From Chromobacterium aquaticum (GTDB lineage: Bacteria > Pseudomonadota > Gammaproteobacteria > Burkholderiales > Chromobacteriaceae), in the NCBI RefSeq assembly GCF_021129195.1, contig NZ_JAJOHW010000027.1, forward strand, positions 1 through 34,930: 34,930 nucleotides of DNA. Reading direction: 5' to 3'. Shown here one piece after another: positions 22,425-32,226 of the stretch. Under the pieces are notes generated by a model. It had not been told where the DNA came from. It worked only from the letters and a program-made list of their open reading frames with translations, and made no database searches. Both the position numbers and the translations under genes were made by a program. Position 1 is the first letter of the stretch; every line of letters starts with the position of its first letter.

Positions 22425-23501
22425 TCAGCCGCCTCCCGCTCCCGAGCGCGGAAAAGCGATCAAATGATCCAGCTCCAGCCGGATGCCTATCGACTCGCCC
22501 AGCGCGTGGTCGTGATGGCTGGGCACCTGGGCCAGCACCCGCTGGCCGGACGGCAGCGTCAAGGTGTAATGAAACTCGGCGCCGCGGAACACCTTGGCGC
22601 TGACCCGCGCCCGCGTCGGGCTGACATCGTCGTGCACCACATCGTCGGGCCGCACCAGCACATCCACCTCGTCTCCGGTCTCGAACTGCAAGGGCACGAT
22701 GCCGCAGAATTCGCCTATCTCCAGCGCCACGCAGCGCGGTCCGGTCACCTTGCCGGACAGGAACACGCCCTGACCGATGAAATCGGCGACATAGCGCGTG
22801 GCCGGCTCGTGGTAAAGCCGATACGGCGTGTCCCACTGCAATAGCCGGCCCTGCTGCATCACGCCGACGCGGTCGGCGATGGCGAAGGCCTCGTTCTGGT
22901 CATGGGTCACCATGATGGCGGTGGCGCCCTGGCTTTTCAGGATATCGCGCACCTCGCGCGACAAGCGCTCGCGCAAATCCACGTCCAGATTGGAAAACGG
23001 CTCGTCCAGCAACAGCAGGCTGGGCCTGGGCGCCAAGGCGCGCGCCAGCGCCACCCGCTGCTGCTGGCCGCCGGACAATTCGTGCGGGTAGCGCCGCGCC
23101 CACTCCGCCAGGCCCACCACCTCCAGCACTTCCGCCACCCGCGTCGCGCGCTGGCTCTTGGGCAAGGCGTCCAGACCGAAACCGACATTGCCGGCCACGG
23201 TCAGGTGCGGAAACAGCGCGTAATCCTGGAACACCATGCCGATGCGGCGCTGATGCGCCGGCAGCTGTTCGCGGAAAGAGCTGATCACCTGGCCATTGAG
23301 CCGGATTTCGCCGCCCAGCAGCTTCTCGAAACCGGCAATGCAACGCAACACCGTGGTCTTGCCGCAGCCGGAACTGCCCAGCAGGCAGGCGATCTCCCCG
23401 GCCTGCAAGCCGAAACTCATATTGTCCACCACCCGGCTCTCGCCGTACTTGTGGCTGACCAGGTCGAACTCCAGCAAGGCTTGTTCATTCATACGCTTCA
23501 T
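22425..23501 (-). CDS. fbpC: Fe(III) ABC transporter ATPase
   Basis: This cytoplasmic ATPase belongs to an FbpABC-type ferric-ion importer. The product of about 358 residues has Walker A LLGSSGCGKTTVL, Q-loop VFQDYALFPHLTV, signature LSGGQQQRVALARAL, Walker B LLLLDEPFSNLD and the H-loop VTHDQ. A C-terminal TOBE-like regulatory region (about 245-355, VDVLVRPDDVVHDD) follows. Three starts are possible (23513, 23501, 23492). I chose the ATG one base after the permease stop (TGAGATG), but spacing to the AAGG sequence is long, so the exact start is uncertain. It is the last gene of the fbpA-fbpB-fbpC order. Confidence 0.9.
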   Translation of the reverse strand: MKRMNEQALLEFDLVSHKYGESRVVDNMSFGLQAGEIACLLGSSGCGKTTVLRCIAGFEKLLGGEIRLNGQVISSFREQLPAHQRRIGMVFQDYALFPHLTVAGNVGFGLDALPKSQRATRVAEVLEVVGLAEWARRYPHELSGGQQQRVALARALAPRPSLLLLDEPFSNLDVDLRERLSREVRDILKSQGATAIMVTHDQNEAFAIADRVGVMQQGRLLQWDTPYRLYHEPATRYVADFIGQGVFLSGKVTGPRCVALEIGEFCGIVPLQFETGDEVDVLVRPDDVVHDDVSPTRARVSAKVFRGAEFHYTLTLPSGQRVLAQVPSHHDHALGESIGIRLELDHLIAFPRSGAGGG

Positions 23502-23502
23502 C

Positions 23503-25128
23503 TCAGACCGCATCCTTCTGCCGCGACAACACCCACACCGGCAGCAGGCCGGCCAGCACGATGGCCACCGCCGGCAAGGCCGCGCGCTCCCATTCGCCCT
23601 CGGTGGTCAAATTGAAAATCCTCACCGCCAGCGTGTCCCAGCCATAAGGCCGGGTCATCAAGGTGATCGGCATCTCCTTCATCACGTCGACGAACACCAT
23701 CAGCACCGCGGTGAACAGACCGCCGCGCAATAGCGGCAGATGCAGCCGCGTCAGCAGGCGCAGGCCGCTATAGCCCATATTGCGCGCCGCCTCCTCCTGG
23801 CTGCGGCTGATGCGGTGCATCGCCGTGTCCACCGCGGAATGGCCGACCGCGAGGAAGCGCGCCACATAGGCCAGCATCAGCACCAGCAAAGTGCCCTTGA
23901 TCACCGCGCTGGCGTCCGGCGCCAGCCAGGGCCGCAGCCAGTCCAGCAAGCGGTTGTCCAGCCAGGCGATGGGCACGAACACCCCCACCGCCAGCACCGT
24001 GCCCGGCACCGCGTAGCCCAGCGTCGCCAGCCGGCTCCACAGCCGGGTCCAGCGCGAGGGCTCGCGCCGAGCCGCGTAGCTGAGCAGCAAGGCGGTCAAG
24101 GCCACCAGGCCGGCGGCCAGCAAGGCCAGCAGCAGCGAGTTGGCGACATGGCCGAGGAAGTCCGCGTCCAGGTCCTCGGCCAAGTGGGCGCCGGCCCAGA
24201 CCAACAACTGGCCGAAGGGCAGCGCGAAAGCCAGCGTCAGCACCAGCGCGCAGGCGGCGGCGGCCAGCCAACCGGCCGCGCCATCCAGCCGCAAGCGCGG
24301 CAGCGGCGCCGCCTTGCCGGCCTGGGTATAGGCGCGGCGGCCGCGCGAGCGCTGCTCCAGCCACAGCAGCAGCAGCACCATCAACACCAGCAAGGACGCC
24401 AGCTGCTTGGCCGCCGGCAAGGAGAACAGGCTGAACCAGGCCTTGTAGATGGCCGAAGTGAAAGCGTCGAAATTGAAGATGGCCACGGTGCCGAAATCGG
24501 CCAGCGTTTCCATCAAGGCCAGCATCAGGCCGCCGGCGATCCACGGCCGCGCCATCGGCAGCGCCACGCGGCGGAAGCCCTGCCAGCGCGACAGGCCCAG
24601 CGACTGCCCCACCTCCAGCGCGCGCCGGCCCATGCTGGCGAAGGCGTTGCGCGCCAGCAGATAGACATAGGGGTAGAAGGCCAGCGACATCACCAGGATC
24701 ACGCCCGGCGTGGAACGGATATTCGGCACCCAGGACGAATCGCCGAAACGCTCGCGCAGCCAGCTTTGCAAGGGACCGGTGAAATCGAACAGGCCCAGCT
24801 GCGAAAACGCCAGCACATAGGCCGGCATCGCCAGCGGCAGCATCAGCGCCCAATGGAAAAAACGGCGGCCGGGGAAGTCGTGCACCGCGGTCAGCCAGGC
24901 CAGCGGCACGCCCAGCAGCAGCACGCCGGCGCCGACGCCGCCTATCAGATACAAGGTGTTGAGCAATAGCTCCGGCAAGGTGTAATCGTATAGATGCCGC
25001 CACACCTCCCAGTCCGGCGCCAGCAACGAGCACAGCATCACCAGCAGCGGCACGACGGTCAGCAGGCTGATGCCGAAAGCCAGGCCGCGCCACGGCGACA
25101 AGAAACGAATCATCGGCGGAGAAACCAT
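23503..25128 (-). CDS. fbpB: Fe(III) ABC transporter permease (fused double permease)
   Basis: This inner-membrane permease of the FbpB/SfuB/HitB type has two binding-protein-dependent permease halves in one chain of about 541 residues, with about 12 hydrophobic segments. Each half has an EAA-type loop: LEVGQSLGLSRWQGFRRVALPMARPWIAGG in the first and EAARNMGYSGLRLLTRLHLPLLRGG in the second. I chose the ATG giving MVSPPMIRF; another ATG lies five codons later, and a TTG further out is unlikely. None has a clear ribosome-binding site. It is followed by the ATPase gene with a gap of one base. Confidence 0.9.
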   Translation of the reverse strand: MVSPPMIRFLSPWRGLAFGISLLTVVPLLVMLCSLLAPDWEVWRHLYDYTLPELLLNTLYLIGGVGAGVLLLGVPLAWLTAVHDFPGRRFFHWALMLPLAMPAYVLAFSQLGLFDFTGPLQSWLRERFGDSSWVPNIRSTPGVILVMSLAFYPYVYLLARNAFASMGRRALEVGQSLGLSRWQGFRRVALPMARPWIAGGLMLALMETLADFGTVAIFNFDAFTSAIYKAWFSLFSLPAAKQLASLLVLMVLLLLWLEQRSRGRRAYTQAGKAAPLPRLRLDGAAGWLAAAACALVLTLAFALPFGQLLVWAGAHLAEDLDADFLGHVANSLLLALLAAGLVALTALLLSYAARREPSRWTRLWSRLATLGYAVPGTVLAVGVFVPIAWLDNRLLDWLRPWLAPDASAVIKGTLLVLMLAYVARFLAVGHSAVDTAMHRISRSQEEAARNMGYSGLRLLTRLHLPLLRGGLFTAVLMVFVDVMKEMPITLMTRPYGWDTLAVRIFNLTTEGEWERAALPAVAIVLAGLLPVWVLSRQKDAV

Positions 25129-25156
25129 GTCAAAAACGCGGGGAAACAAGCAAAGA

Positions 25157-25189
25157 CAGCCTGCCGGGACTTTGGTGCCCGACAGGCTG
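25157..25189. terminator. Intra-operon hairpin between the fbpA-like and fbpB-like genes
   Basis: CAGCCTGCCGGG pairs with CCCGACAGGCTG with one mismatch in 12, loop 9. On the minus strand it is followed by TCTTTGCTTGTTT, a moderate T-rich tract. It sits between the binding-protein and permease genes, where partial termination commonly gives excess binding protein. Confidence 0.65.
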
Positions 25190-25221
25190 TAAAAAAATGC
25201 GGGCAGACGGCCCGCCGCGGC

Positions 25222-26214
25222 TTACTTGTAGCCTACGCGGTCCATCAGCTTCACCGCCTCCGCCTGGCGCGCGCCGGCGTTGGCGACATTGATGTAGCTG
25301 TGCTTGAACTCGCCCCAGGCGGCCACGCTGGCGTCAGGCTTGACCTTGGGGTTGACCGGGAATTCCATGTTCACGTCGGCGAACATATTCTGCGCCTTGG
25401 CGCTGGACAGCCATTCCAGGAACTTCAGCGCGCCCTTTTCGTTCTTGGCGTGCTTGACCACGCCGGCGCCGGAGATGTTCACATGGGTGCCCTTGCCCGC
25501 CTGGTCGGCCCAGAAAATGCCCAGCGGCAGCTTGGGCGATTTTTCCATCAGGCGGCCGTAGTAATAGGTGTTGGCGATGCCCACCTCGCACTGGCCGGCG
25601 GCGATGGCTTCCAGCATCTTGGTGTCGTCCGGGAATTCCCGAGTGGCCAGATTATCCACCCAGCCCTTGACCACTTTCTCGGTCTTGGCCGGGCCCAGAT
25701 CGGCCAGCATCATCGCCACCAGCGACTGGTTGTAGACCTTCTTGGACGTGCGCAGGCACAGCTTGCCCTTCCACTTGGGGTCGGCCAGGTCGGCGTAGCT
25801 GGACAGTTGGCCCGGCTTCACTTTCTGGGTGTTGTAGAAAATGGTGCGCGCGCGGATGGACAGGCCGTACCACTCATTGCCCGGGTCGCGCAGATAGGAC
25901 GGAATATTGGCGTCCAGCAGCGGCGACTTCACCGGCTTGAGCAGCCCCATCTTGGCGGCCTGCCACAGATTGCCCGCGTCCACGGTCAGCAGCAGATCGG
26001 CCGGGCTGTTGCCGCCCTCGGCGCGCAGGCGCTCCATCAGCGGACCTTCCTTGTCCGACACCAGCTTGATGTTGACGCCGGTTTCCTTCTTGTAAGCCTC
26101 GATGATGGGCTTGACCAACTGCTCGGCGCGAGCGCTGTAAACCACTACGTCTTCCGCCATGGCGTGGCCGGCGAAACCCGCCAGGATGGCGGCAAGCATC
26201 AGGTGCGTTTTCAA
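25222..26214 (-). CDS. fbpA: Periplasmic Fe(III)-binding protein
   Basis: This periplasmic ferric-ion receptor belongs to an FbpABC importer. The 330 residues have a signal peptide (1-20, cleavage AMA|ED) and then the family opening [24 protein letters not shown]. An iron-binding Tyr cluster lies in ANTYYYGRL (Tyr 217-219), and [13 protein letters not shown] is typical. The start is a TTG, supported by AGGGGA 6 bp upstream and by the need for Lys2 in the signal peptide; the next ATG would remove the charged N-region. It is first in fbpA-fbpB-fbpC order. No clear Fur box was found in the 48 bp between the start and the repeat element upstream. Confidence 0.9.
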   Translation of the reverse strand: MKTHLMLAAILAGFAGHAMAEDVVVYSARAEQLVKPIIEAYKKETGVNIKLVSDKEGPLMERLRAEGGNSPADLLLTVDAGNLWQAAKMGLLKPVKSPLLDANIPSYLRDPGNEWYGLSIRARTIFYNTQKVKPGQLSSYADLADPKWKGKLCLRTSKKVYNQSLVAMMLADLGPAKTEKVVKGWVDNLATREFPDDTKMLEAIAAGQCEVGIANTYYYGRLMEKSPKLPLGIFWADQAGKGTHVNISGAGVVKHAKNEKGALKFLEWLSSAKAQNMFADVNMEFPVNPKVKPDASVAAWGEFKHSYINVANAGARQAEAVKLMDRVGYK

Positions 26215-26262
26215 GGTGTGTCCCCTGTTGGGTTGAGCGATAGGAATCGGAGCCTCAATCTA

Positions 26263-26404
26263 AGAACCTGTTCAAAGTCTGCTGCGCTTCAGCGATACGG
26301 CGTTGAAACCGAGCTCAAAATGCTCATGTACCACCTGTACATTCCGCTTTTTCGCTCGTTTTCGCCTTGTCTCGCCCTTGCTCGCGAGACTTTGAACAGG
26401 CTCT
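26263..26404. repeat. 142-bp palindromic repeat, copy 6 (forward orientation)
   Basis: The ends AGAACCTGTTCAAAGTCT and AGACTTTGAACAGGCTCT are almost perfect inverses (one mismatch), the best-matched pair in the window. The centre is CTCATGTACCACCTGTACATTCC. Unlike the other full copies it does not abut a stop codon but sits 48 bp upstream of the fbpA-like start, in its promoter region. Confidence 0.9.
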
Positions 26405-26405
26405 A

Positions 26406-26456
26406 AGAATCGCTTACGATCCGCGGCGCGAGCCGTCGAGATCGCGAACATGCTCT
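26406..26456. repeat. Internally deleted 51-bp derivative of the 142-bp repeat
   Basis: It begins AGAATCGCTTACGATC one base after copy 6 and ends GAGATCGCGAACATGCTCT, with only a few bases between the two ends. Confidence 0.6.
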
Positions 26457-26467
26457 AAATCTCCGCA

Positions 26468-26486
26468 GCCCCGCCGCAGGCGGGGC
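26468..26486 (-). terminator. Hairpin after the lipoprotein gene
   Basis: GCCCCGCC-GCA-GGCGGGGC forms an 8-bp stem just downstream of the lipoprotein stop (minus strand), followed by TGCGGAGATTT. The T-tract is poor, so it is a moderate candidate. Confidence 0.6.
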
Positions 26487-26492
26487 CGGAAC

Positions 26493-26927
26493 TCACTGCC
26501 GTGGCACCGCCACGCAGTTATTACCGTCGAAACTGACGGTTTCCACCAGCTGGCTCTTGGGATTGACCACGAAATTGGTGGTGCAGCTGTAATGGGTGGA
26601 GCCGCCGCCCACCATGCCGGAGCTGACCCAGCGCCCCGGCGTTTCTATGGTCTTGGTCTGGCCGTTCTCGTTGTAGCTCACCTTGGCGCCCGGCTCGTAC
26701 ACGCGGTTTTCGCGCAGCGGCTCGCGCTGGGTGAATTCCTTGCTATAGGTGTAAAGCATATTGCCGTTGGGCATCTTCAGGGTTTTCTGCGGCGCGCCCC
26801 ACTCCGCCAATAGTTGGTTCACATCGCGGCCCTGCCAGTAGTACGCCTTTTGCGCATAGCCTTCTTGGGTCGGGAAAGTGCCGCAGGCGGTCAATAGCAG
26901 CGCCGACATCATCATCCATCTCTTCAT
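26493..26927 (-). CDS. Small lipoprotein of unknown function
   Basis: The 144-residue product has a type II signal peptide (MKRWMMMSALLLTACG) with lipobox LTAC|G, so Cys16 should be lipidated. The mature part starts with a helical segment and a W-G-x-P motif (LLAEWGAPQKTLKMPNGNMLYTY), which recurs in many small proteobacterial lipoproteins. A Tyr/Thr-rich region follows, with two Cys (HYSCTT, NNCVAV) that may form a disulphide. AAGGA 7 bp upstream and the lipobox fix this ATG; a longer reading starting at 27026 is not credible. It lies downstream of the chemoreceptor but behind that gene's terminator. Function unknown. Confidence 0.85.
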   Translation of the reverse strand: MKRWMMMSALLLTACGTFPTQEGYAQKAYYWQGRDVNQLLAEWGAPQKTLKMPNGNMLYTYSKEFTQREPLRENRVYEPGAKVSYNENGQTKTIETPGRWVSSGMVGGGSTHYSCTTNFVVNPKSQLVETVSFDGNNCVAVPRQ

Positions 26928-26971
26928 CCGAAATCCTTCAATCCCCGTTTTCATTATCGATAGCATAACAA

Positions 26972-27000
26972 AACGCCGGCTCCTGAACGGAACCGGCGTT
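26972..27000 (-). terminator. Terminator of the chemoreceptor gene
   Basis: AACGCCGG-c-TCC and GGA-a-CCGGCGTT form a stem broken by one C/A mismatch. On the minus strand it is followed by TTTTGTTATG, a good T-tract. It lies 56 bp after the chemoreceptor stop. Confidence 0.8.
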
Positions 27001-27055
27001 GAATGACTGACCATGCGGCCACGCAAGAGTTTCCTTACGCGGACAATCCTCTGAT

Positions 27056-28942
27056 TTAGAGACGGAAGCGGTTGAAGGTGCTCTGCATCCCGCGCGCCAG
27101 CTCGTTCAAGGCGCTCAAGGTCTGCATCGCCGATTGCAGCGCGGCGTCGGAGTCGATGATCTGATTGTTGATCGACTCGGTGCTCTGCGCCATCGCCGTG
27201 GTGGCGTTGTGCTGCTCGCTGGTGGATAGCGCCACGTCGCCGATCTTGTCTATCACCTGCTGCATCGCGTCGCCGATCGCGGTCAGCCGCGCGCGCGCCT
27301 GGCCGGTCAGGTCCACGCTGGCGTCCACCGCGCCGACCGTGGTGTTCATGTTCTGCACCGCCTTGCCGGTTTCGCCCAGGATGTTTTCCACCATCTGGCT
27401 GATTTCCACCGTGGCCTGGCCGGTGCGCTCGGCCAGCTTGCGCACTTCATCGGCCACCACCGCGAAGCCGCGGCCCTGTTCGCCGGCGCGCGCGGCTTCT
27501 ATCGCCGCGTTCAAGGCCAACAGATTGGTCTGGTCGGCAATGTCGCGGATCACATTGGTGATCTTGGAAATCTCCTGCGAGCGCTGTTCCAGCGAGGCCA
27601 GCAAGCTGGACAGCTCGCCCACCGATTCGCTGGTGCGCGACATTTCGCTGCTGATGCGCTGCATATCGTTGGCGCTCTCGCGCGAATGCTCGCCGGTATT
27701 GCGCGCCAGGCTGTCGGTTTCGCGGGTGGCGTCGGCAATGTGGGAAATGCTCACCGTCACTTCTTCGATCGCCGCCGCGTTGGAGCTGGAAATATCCGCC
27801 AGCACGTGGGAATCGTCGGCCAGACGCTTCACCGCGCCGCTGACTTCGATCACGCCCTGGGTCAGCTGCCCGGCTTCGTCGCGCAGTTCGCGGAACATGC
27901 CGTTCAGGCGCTGCACGAACTGGTTGAAGGCTTCGGCGGTCTGCGCCACTTCGTCTTCGCCGGCCACTTCGATGCGGCGGGTCAGATCGCCTTCGCCCTG
28001 GGAAATCTCGCGCATCGCGTCGCGCACCTGGAACAGGCCCTTGAGCAGACGGCCCAGATAGGCGGAGCTGAAGGTCAGCATCACCACCAACACGATGGCG
28101 ACGGCGCCGGCGATCAGCCAGATGATGCCGTTGACCTGGGAGGAGATCACGTCTTCGTCCGCGGCCACGCCCATCACCCAGTCGGAACCGGCGATCGGAC
28201 GCAAGGCCACCATATAGGCGCCGCCGTCTATCTCCACGCTCTTGGCCTGATCGCTTTGCAGCAGGCTGGCGAACGCGGCCTCGTCCAGCGCCGGAATCAC
28301 GCTGCCGATGGGCTTGAGCTCATTGCCCGGCTTGGGATAGGCGATGATCTTGCCTTGCTTGGTCAGCAGGAAGGCATGGCCCTTGCCGGCCAGCTTGATG
28401 TCCAGCACCGACTTGACCAGCTTGTCGATCAAGATGTCGCCGCCCACCACGATCTCCTGGCCCTTGACCTTGTCGGCGATGGTGATCACCAGCTTGTCCT
28501 TGGTTTCCGGCTCCGAGTCCTTGTATGGATCAGTGACGATCAGGCCGTCCTGGGCCTTGGACTGCTGGAACCACGGGCGCTGCGCCGGCTGATAGTCGGC
28601 GCTGGGCTTGGGACGCCCCGGCACCGAATACTTCATGTCGCCGGTGACGCCGTTGCCAGCATAGATCACATTGAAGCCACCGCCCTTGGCCAGCTGCTGC
28701 AGGTAGTAGCTGACCTGCGCGTCGTCGGCGTGGCTGAGGCTGGCGCTGATCAGGTTCTTGCGGACCGATAGCCATTCGGATACGAAGCCGCCCTGTAGTT
28801 GGGCGACCTGGTTGATCTCGCGCTCCGCTTCTTGGTAGGCGTGGGAACGGATATTCAGGCAGGCGGTGATGGTGATGCTGAGCGTGGCGACCAGAATGGA
28901 CACCGCTGTCAGCAGCGTGAGCTTGTGACGGATGGAGCGCAT
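27056..28942 (-). CDS. Methyl-accepting chemotaxis protein with Cache sensor
   Basis: This inner-membrane chemoreceptor signals through CheW/CheA to the flagella. Of its 628 residues, TM1 is at about 9-29 and a periplasmic dCache-type sensor at about 33-270 ([16 protein letters not shown] and [22 protein letters not shown] are typical of amino-acid/carboxylate-binding Cache domains). TM2 is at about 273-295 and HAMP at about 297-350. A long coiled-coil signalling domain has its conserved hairpin tip at 466-507 ([20 protein letters not shown]). No CheR-binding pentapeptide ends the protein. No good ribosome-binding site precedes the ATG. The gene is monocistronic; the ligand cannot be deduced. 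Confidence 0.93.
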   Translation of the reverse strand: MRSIRHKLTLLTAVSILVATLSITITACLNIRSHAYQEAEREINQVAQLQGGFVSEWLSVRKNLISASLSHADDAQVSYYLQQLAKGGGFNVIYAGNGVTGDMKYSVPGRPKPSADYQPAQRPWFQQSKAQDGLIVTDPYKDSEPETKDKLVITIADKVKGQEIVVGGDILIDKLVKSVLDIKLAGKGHAFLLTKQGKIIAYPKPGNELKPIGSVIPALDEAAFASLLQSDQAKSVEIDGGAYMVALRPIAGSDWVMGVAADEDVISSQVNGIIWLIAGAVAIVLVVMLTFSSAYLGRLLKGLFQVRDAMREISQGEGDLTRRIEVAGEDEVAQTAEAFNQFVQRLNGMFRELRDEAGQLTQGVIEVSGAVKRLADDSHVLADISSSNAAAIEEVTVSISHIADATRETDSLARNTGEHSRESANDMQRISSEMSRTSESVGELSSLLASLEQRSQEISKITNVIRDIADQTNLLALNAAIEAARAGEQGRGFAVVADEVRKLAERTGQATVEISQMVENILGETGKAVQNMNTTVGAVDASVDLTGQARARLTAIGDAMQQVIDKIGDVALSTSEQHNATTAMAQSTESINNQIIDSDAALQSAMQTLSALNELARGMQSTFNRFRL

Positions 28943-28993
28943 GATAAGCCGTTGCTGATAAAAGCCTTATTATCCGTCATACGAGATGTCATG

Positions 28994-29013
28994 CATTGTT
29001 AAAAATAACAATG
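28994..29013. promoter_or_regulatory. Perfect 8-bp inverted repeat upstream of the chemoreceptor gene
   Basis: CATTGTTA-AAAA-TAACAATG lies 52 bp upstream of the chemoreceptor start, in the AT-rich half of the 301-bp divergent gap. Its symmetry and position suit an operator. The rest of the gap contains no gene. Confidence 0.5.
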
Positions 29014-29133
29014 TATTTAAATATTTGAGCATGTTTTAAATCAAATAGCAGAGGGAGGCATGCATTTGCGATCAAGCCCCACCTTAAATCATGCAGATAC
29101 GCGCTCTTCTACGTCGAAGCGCCACAAAACGTC

Positions 29134-29160
29134 GACAATTTGCCCTAATGGTGACAATTT
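29134..29160. promoter_or_regulatory. Direct repeat GACAATTT upstream of the TetR gene
   Basis: GACAATTT occurs at 29134-29141 and 29153-29160 with a 19-bp period (about two helical turns), each followed by a C-rich GCCC or CACCC. It is a possible binding site for the TetR-family product or another regulator, or the -35 region of its promoter. Confidence 0.4.
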
Positions 29161-29243
29161 CACCCGGATTTGAGCGATACTTGCGCCTGGGCGCGCCGGC
29201 TTAAGGCTGTCAGCGCCCGGATATTCGAGAGAAAGGGGCCAAT

Positions 29244-29888
29244 ATGAGTAAGAGCGGCGAGCGGTCGCAAACCTTTCAGCACATCATCGACGCCAGCCTG
29301 CAGCTGTTCAATCAGGAGGGCGAGCGCGTCATCACCACCAACCATATCGCCGAGCGGATGAATATCAGCACCGGCAAGCTCTACTATCACTTCCGCAACA
29401 AGGAAGAGATCATCAGCGAGCTGTACCAGCGCTACGTCAAGGGCATGGCGGAACAACTGTCCGCCGCGCTCAAGCACAGCAACTCGATAGAAGCGATGGT
29501 GGGCGCGATGGAAAAAACGCTGCGCCACATCTGGAGCTTCCGCTTCCTGCCCAAGAGCATGCCCAGCCTGTACTACTTGCACCCGGAACTGGCGGAAAAC
29601 CACCAGCAGCTATCGCGCGGCCAGTTGGCCGGCAAGCTGGCCCAGCTGTTCGCCCGCTTGCGCGAACAGGAAGTGCTGCAGGGCGACGACAAGCAGTTGG
29701 CTCATCTGGTCCAGCATTTCCAGATGGTGCAGACCGGCTGGGTGACCACGCTCAAGCATTCCGCCACGCCCAGTGAGCTGGAGCGCATGGTGAAGGATGG
29801 CTGCCGCAGCCTGCTTTACCTGGTGGCGCCCTACGTCAATCCGCGCTACCGGCCGCCTTTCGACCGCGTCTGCGCGCGCTACGCCTGA
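29244..29888 (+). CDS. TetR/AcrR-family transcriptional regulator
   Basis: A cytoplasmic regulator of 214 residues. The N-terminal TetR HTH (about 8-55) reads FQHIIDASLQLFNQEGERVITTNHIAERMNISTGKLYYHFRNKEEI, with the canonical YYHF recognition region. The C-terminal ligand domain (about 75-205) resembles the PF13972-type of TetR proteins in Betaproteobacteria and Gammaproteobacteria. GAAAGGGG lies just before the ATG. It is followed by its own terminator and stands alone, so its targets are not evident; it diverges from the chemoreceptor gene. Confidence 0.9.
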   Translation: MSKSGERSQTFQHIIDASLQLFNQEGERVITTNHIAERMNISTGKLYYHFRNKEEIISELYQRYVKGMAEQLSAALKHSNSIEAMVGAMEKTLRHIWSFRFLPKSMPSLYYLHPELAENHQQLSRGQLAGKLAQLFARLREQEVLQGDDKQLAHLVQHFQMVQTGWVTTLKHSATPSELERMVKDGCRSLLYLVAPYVNPRYRPPFDRVCARYA

Positions 29889-29903
29889 ACGGCGGCGCAT
29901 AAA

Positions 29904-29933
29904 AAAACACCCCTGGCCAGCCAGGGGTGTTTT
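29904..29933. terminator. Bidirectional terminator between the TetR gene and sucD
   Basis: AAAACACCCCTGG-CCAG-CCAGGGGTGTTTT forms a long perfect stem with A-rich and T-rich flanks on both sides, 15 bp after the TetR gene stop. It suits both converging transcripts. Confidence 0.9.
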
Positions 29934-29945
29934 GTTTGCGGCCTT

Positions 29946-30002
29946 AGAATCCATCCACGATCTCGCGCGCTAGAGCAAGCGCAGCAGATCGTGAACCGCT
30001 TC

Positions 30003-30003
<1 letters not shown>
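29946..30003. repeat. 58-bp internally deleted copy of the 142-bp repeat
   Basis: The left end is AGAATCCATCCACGATCT. The right end is AGATCGTGAACCGCTTCT (reverse complement AGAAGCGGTTCACGATCT). The middle, including the GTACA palindrome, is missing. Read on the minus strand, its first A is the last base of the sucD TAA stop. Confidence 0.75.
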
Positions 30004-30887
<884 letters not shown>

Positions 30888-30914
30888 TTTGTATTCCTCA
30901 GCTCAGTGCGGGTC

Positions 30915-32087
30915 TCAGGCAGCGGCCTTGACGGCGGCGACGATCTTCTCGGCAGCGTCGTTCAGACCCTGGGCGGAAGTCAGTTTCAGACCGGAATCGT
31001 CCAGGATCTTGGCGCCCAGCTCGGCGTTGTTGCCTTCCAGACGCACCACTACCGGCACGGTCACGTTCACTTCCTTCACCGCGGCGATGATGGCCTCGGC
31101 GATCATGTCGCAACGCACGATGCCGCCGAAGATGTTGATCAGCACGCCCTGCACCGAGGTATCGGCCAGGATCAGCTTGAACGCCTCGATCACGCGCTCC
31201 TTGGTGGCGCCGCCGCCCACGTCCAGGAAGTTGGCCGGCTGGCCGCCCTTCAGCTTGATGATGTCCATGGTGGCCATCGCCAGGCCGGCGCCGTTCACCA
31301 TGCAGCCGATATTGCCTTCCAGCGCCACGTAGTTCAGGTCGAACTCGGAAGCCTTCACTTCGCGTTCGTTTTCCTGGCTCTTGTCGCGTTGCGCCAGCAG
31401 TTCCGGGTGACGGTACAGCGCATTGGAATCCAGGTTGATCTTGCCGTCCACGCAGGCCAGCTGGCCGTTTTCGCGCAGCGCCAGCGGGTTCACTTCGAAC
31501 AGCGCGAAGTCGTTTTCAACGAAGGCCTTGTAAGAACCCAGCATCAGCTTGGTGAAGGCGGCAACCTGCTCGCCCTTCAATTCCAGCGCGAACGCGGCGT
31601 CGCGAGCCTGGAACGGCTGCATGCCCACCAGCGGATCGACCTCGATCTTGATGATCTTTTCCGGGGTTTCCTCGGCGACCTTCTCGATTTCCACGCCGCC
31701 TTCGGTGGACACCATGAACACCACGCGCTGGCTGCCGCGGTCAACCACGGCACCCAGGTAGAGCTCGCGCTGCACCGGGTACATGTCTTCGCACACCAGC
31801 ACGCTGTTCACCGGCTGGCCGGCCGCGTCGGTCTGGTAGGTCACCAGGTTCTTGCCGATCAGGCCCTTGGCCACTTCGGCGGCTTCTTCGCGGCTTTTCA
31901 CCACTTTCACGCCACCGGCCTTGCCGCGGCCGCCGGCATGCACCTGGGCCTTGACGACGGCGAATTTGCCGCCCAGTTTGTCATAAGCGGCAGCGGCTTC
32001 TTCCGGCGTAGCGGCCAGAATGCCCTGTTGCACCGGCAGGCCGTACTTGGCCAGCAGCTCTTTCGCTTGGTATTCGTGCAGGTTCAT
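30915..32087 (-). CDS. sucC: Succinyl-CoA synthetase beta subunit
   Basis: ADP-forming beta subunit, 390 residues. The N-terminal ATP-grasp domain begins [19 protein letters not shown], has [18 protein letters not shown], and contains [24 protein letters not shown]. The C-terminal domain carries the nucleotide/phosphate loop [17 protein letters not shown] and [30 protein letters not shown] precedes the ATG. It is the first gene of sucCD and probably has its own promoter in the 199-bp gap before it. Confidence 0.97.
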   Translation of the reverse strand: MNLHEYQAKELLAKYGLPVQQGILAATPEEAAAAYDKLGGKFAVVKAQVHAGGRGKAGGVKVVKSREEAAEVAKGLIGKNLVTYQTDAAGQPVNSVLVCEDMYPVQRELYLGAVVDRGSQRVVFMVSTEGGVEIEKVAEETPEKIIKIEVDPLVGMQPFQARDAAFALELKGEQVAAFTKLMLGSYKAFVENDFALFEVNPLALRENGQLACVDGKINLDSNALYRHPELLAQRDKSQENEREVKASEFDLNYVALEGNIGCMVNGAGLAMATMDIIKLKGGQPANFLDVGGGATKERVIEAFKLILADTSVQGVLINIFGGIVRCDMIAEAIIAAVKEVNVTVPVVVRLEGNNAELGAKILDDSGLKLTSAQGLNDAAEKIVAAVKAAA

Positions 32088-32177
32088 CTATGGTTTCCTT
32101 TCGGAGAAATGGATGGCGGGCCGAGGCCGACGCCCAATTTCTTTGAGTCGCTTGTAAACCTTGAATGTATCTGGCGC

Positions 32178-32207
32178 GCGGCGCTTACCCCCCAGGCTAA
32201 GCGCCGC
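32178..32207. other. Perfect hairpin between lpd and sucC
   Basis: GCGGCGCTTA-N10-TAAGCGCCGC forms a 10-bp perfect stem. In the minus orientation no T-tract follows. It may act with the neighbouring hairpin to separate lpd and sucCD transcripts. Confidence 0.5.
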
Positions 32208-32226
32208 CGCCGCATACTCCGTCAAT

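Noticed and set aside
28943-29100. A sigma-28 promoter for the chemoreceptor gene.
   Set aside because: Only a partial -10-like sequence (CGGATAAT) was found on the minus strand, with no -35 at the proper distance, unlike the clear motifs at 10297 and 11228.
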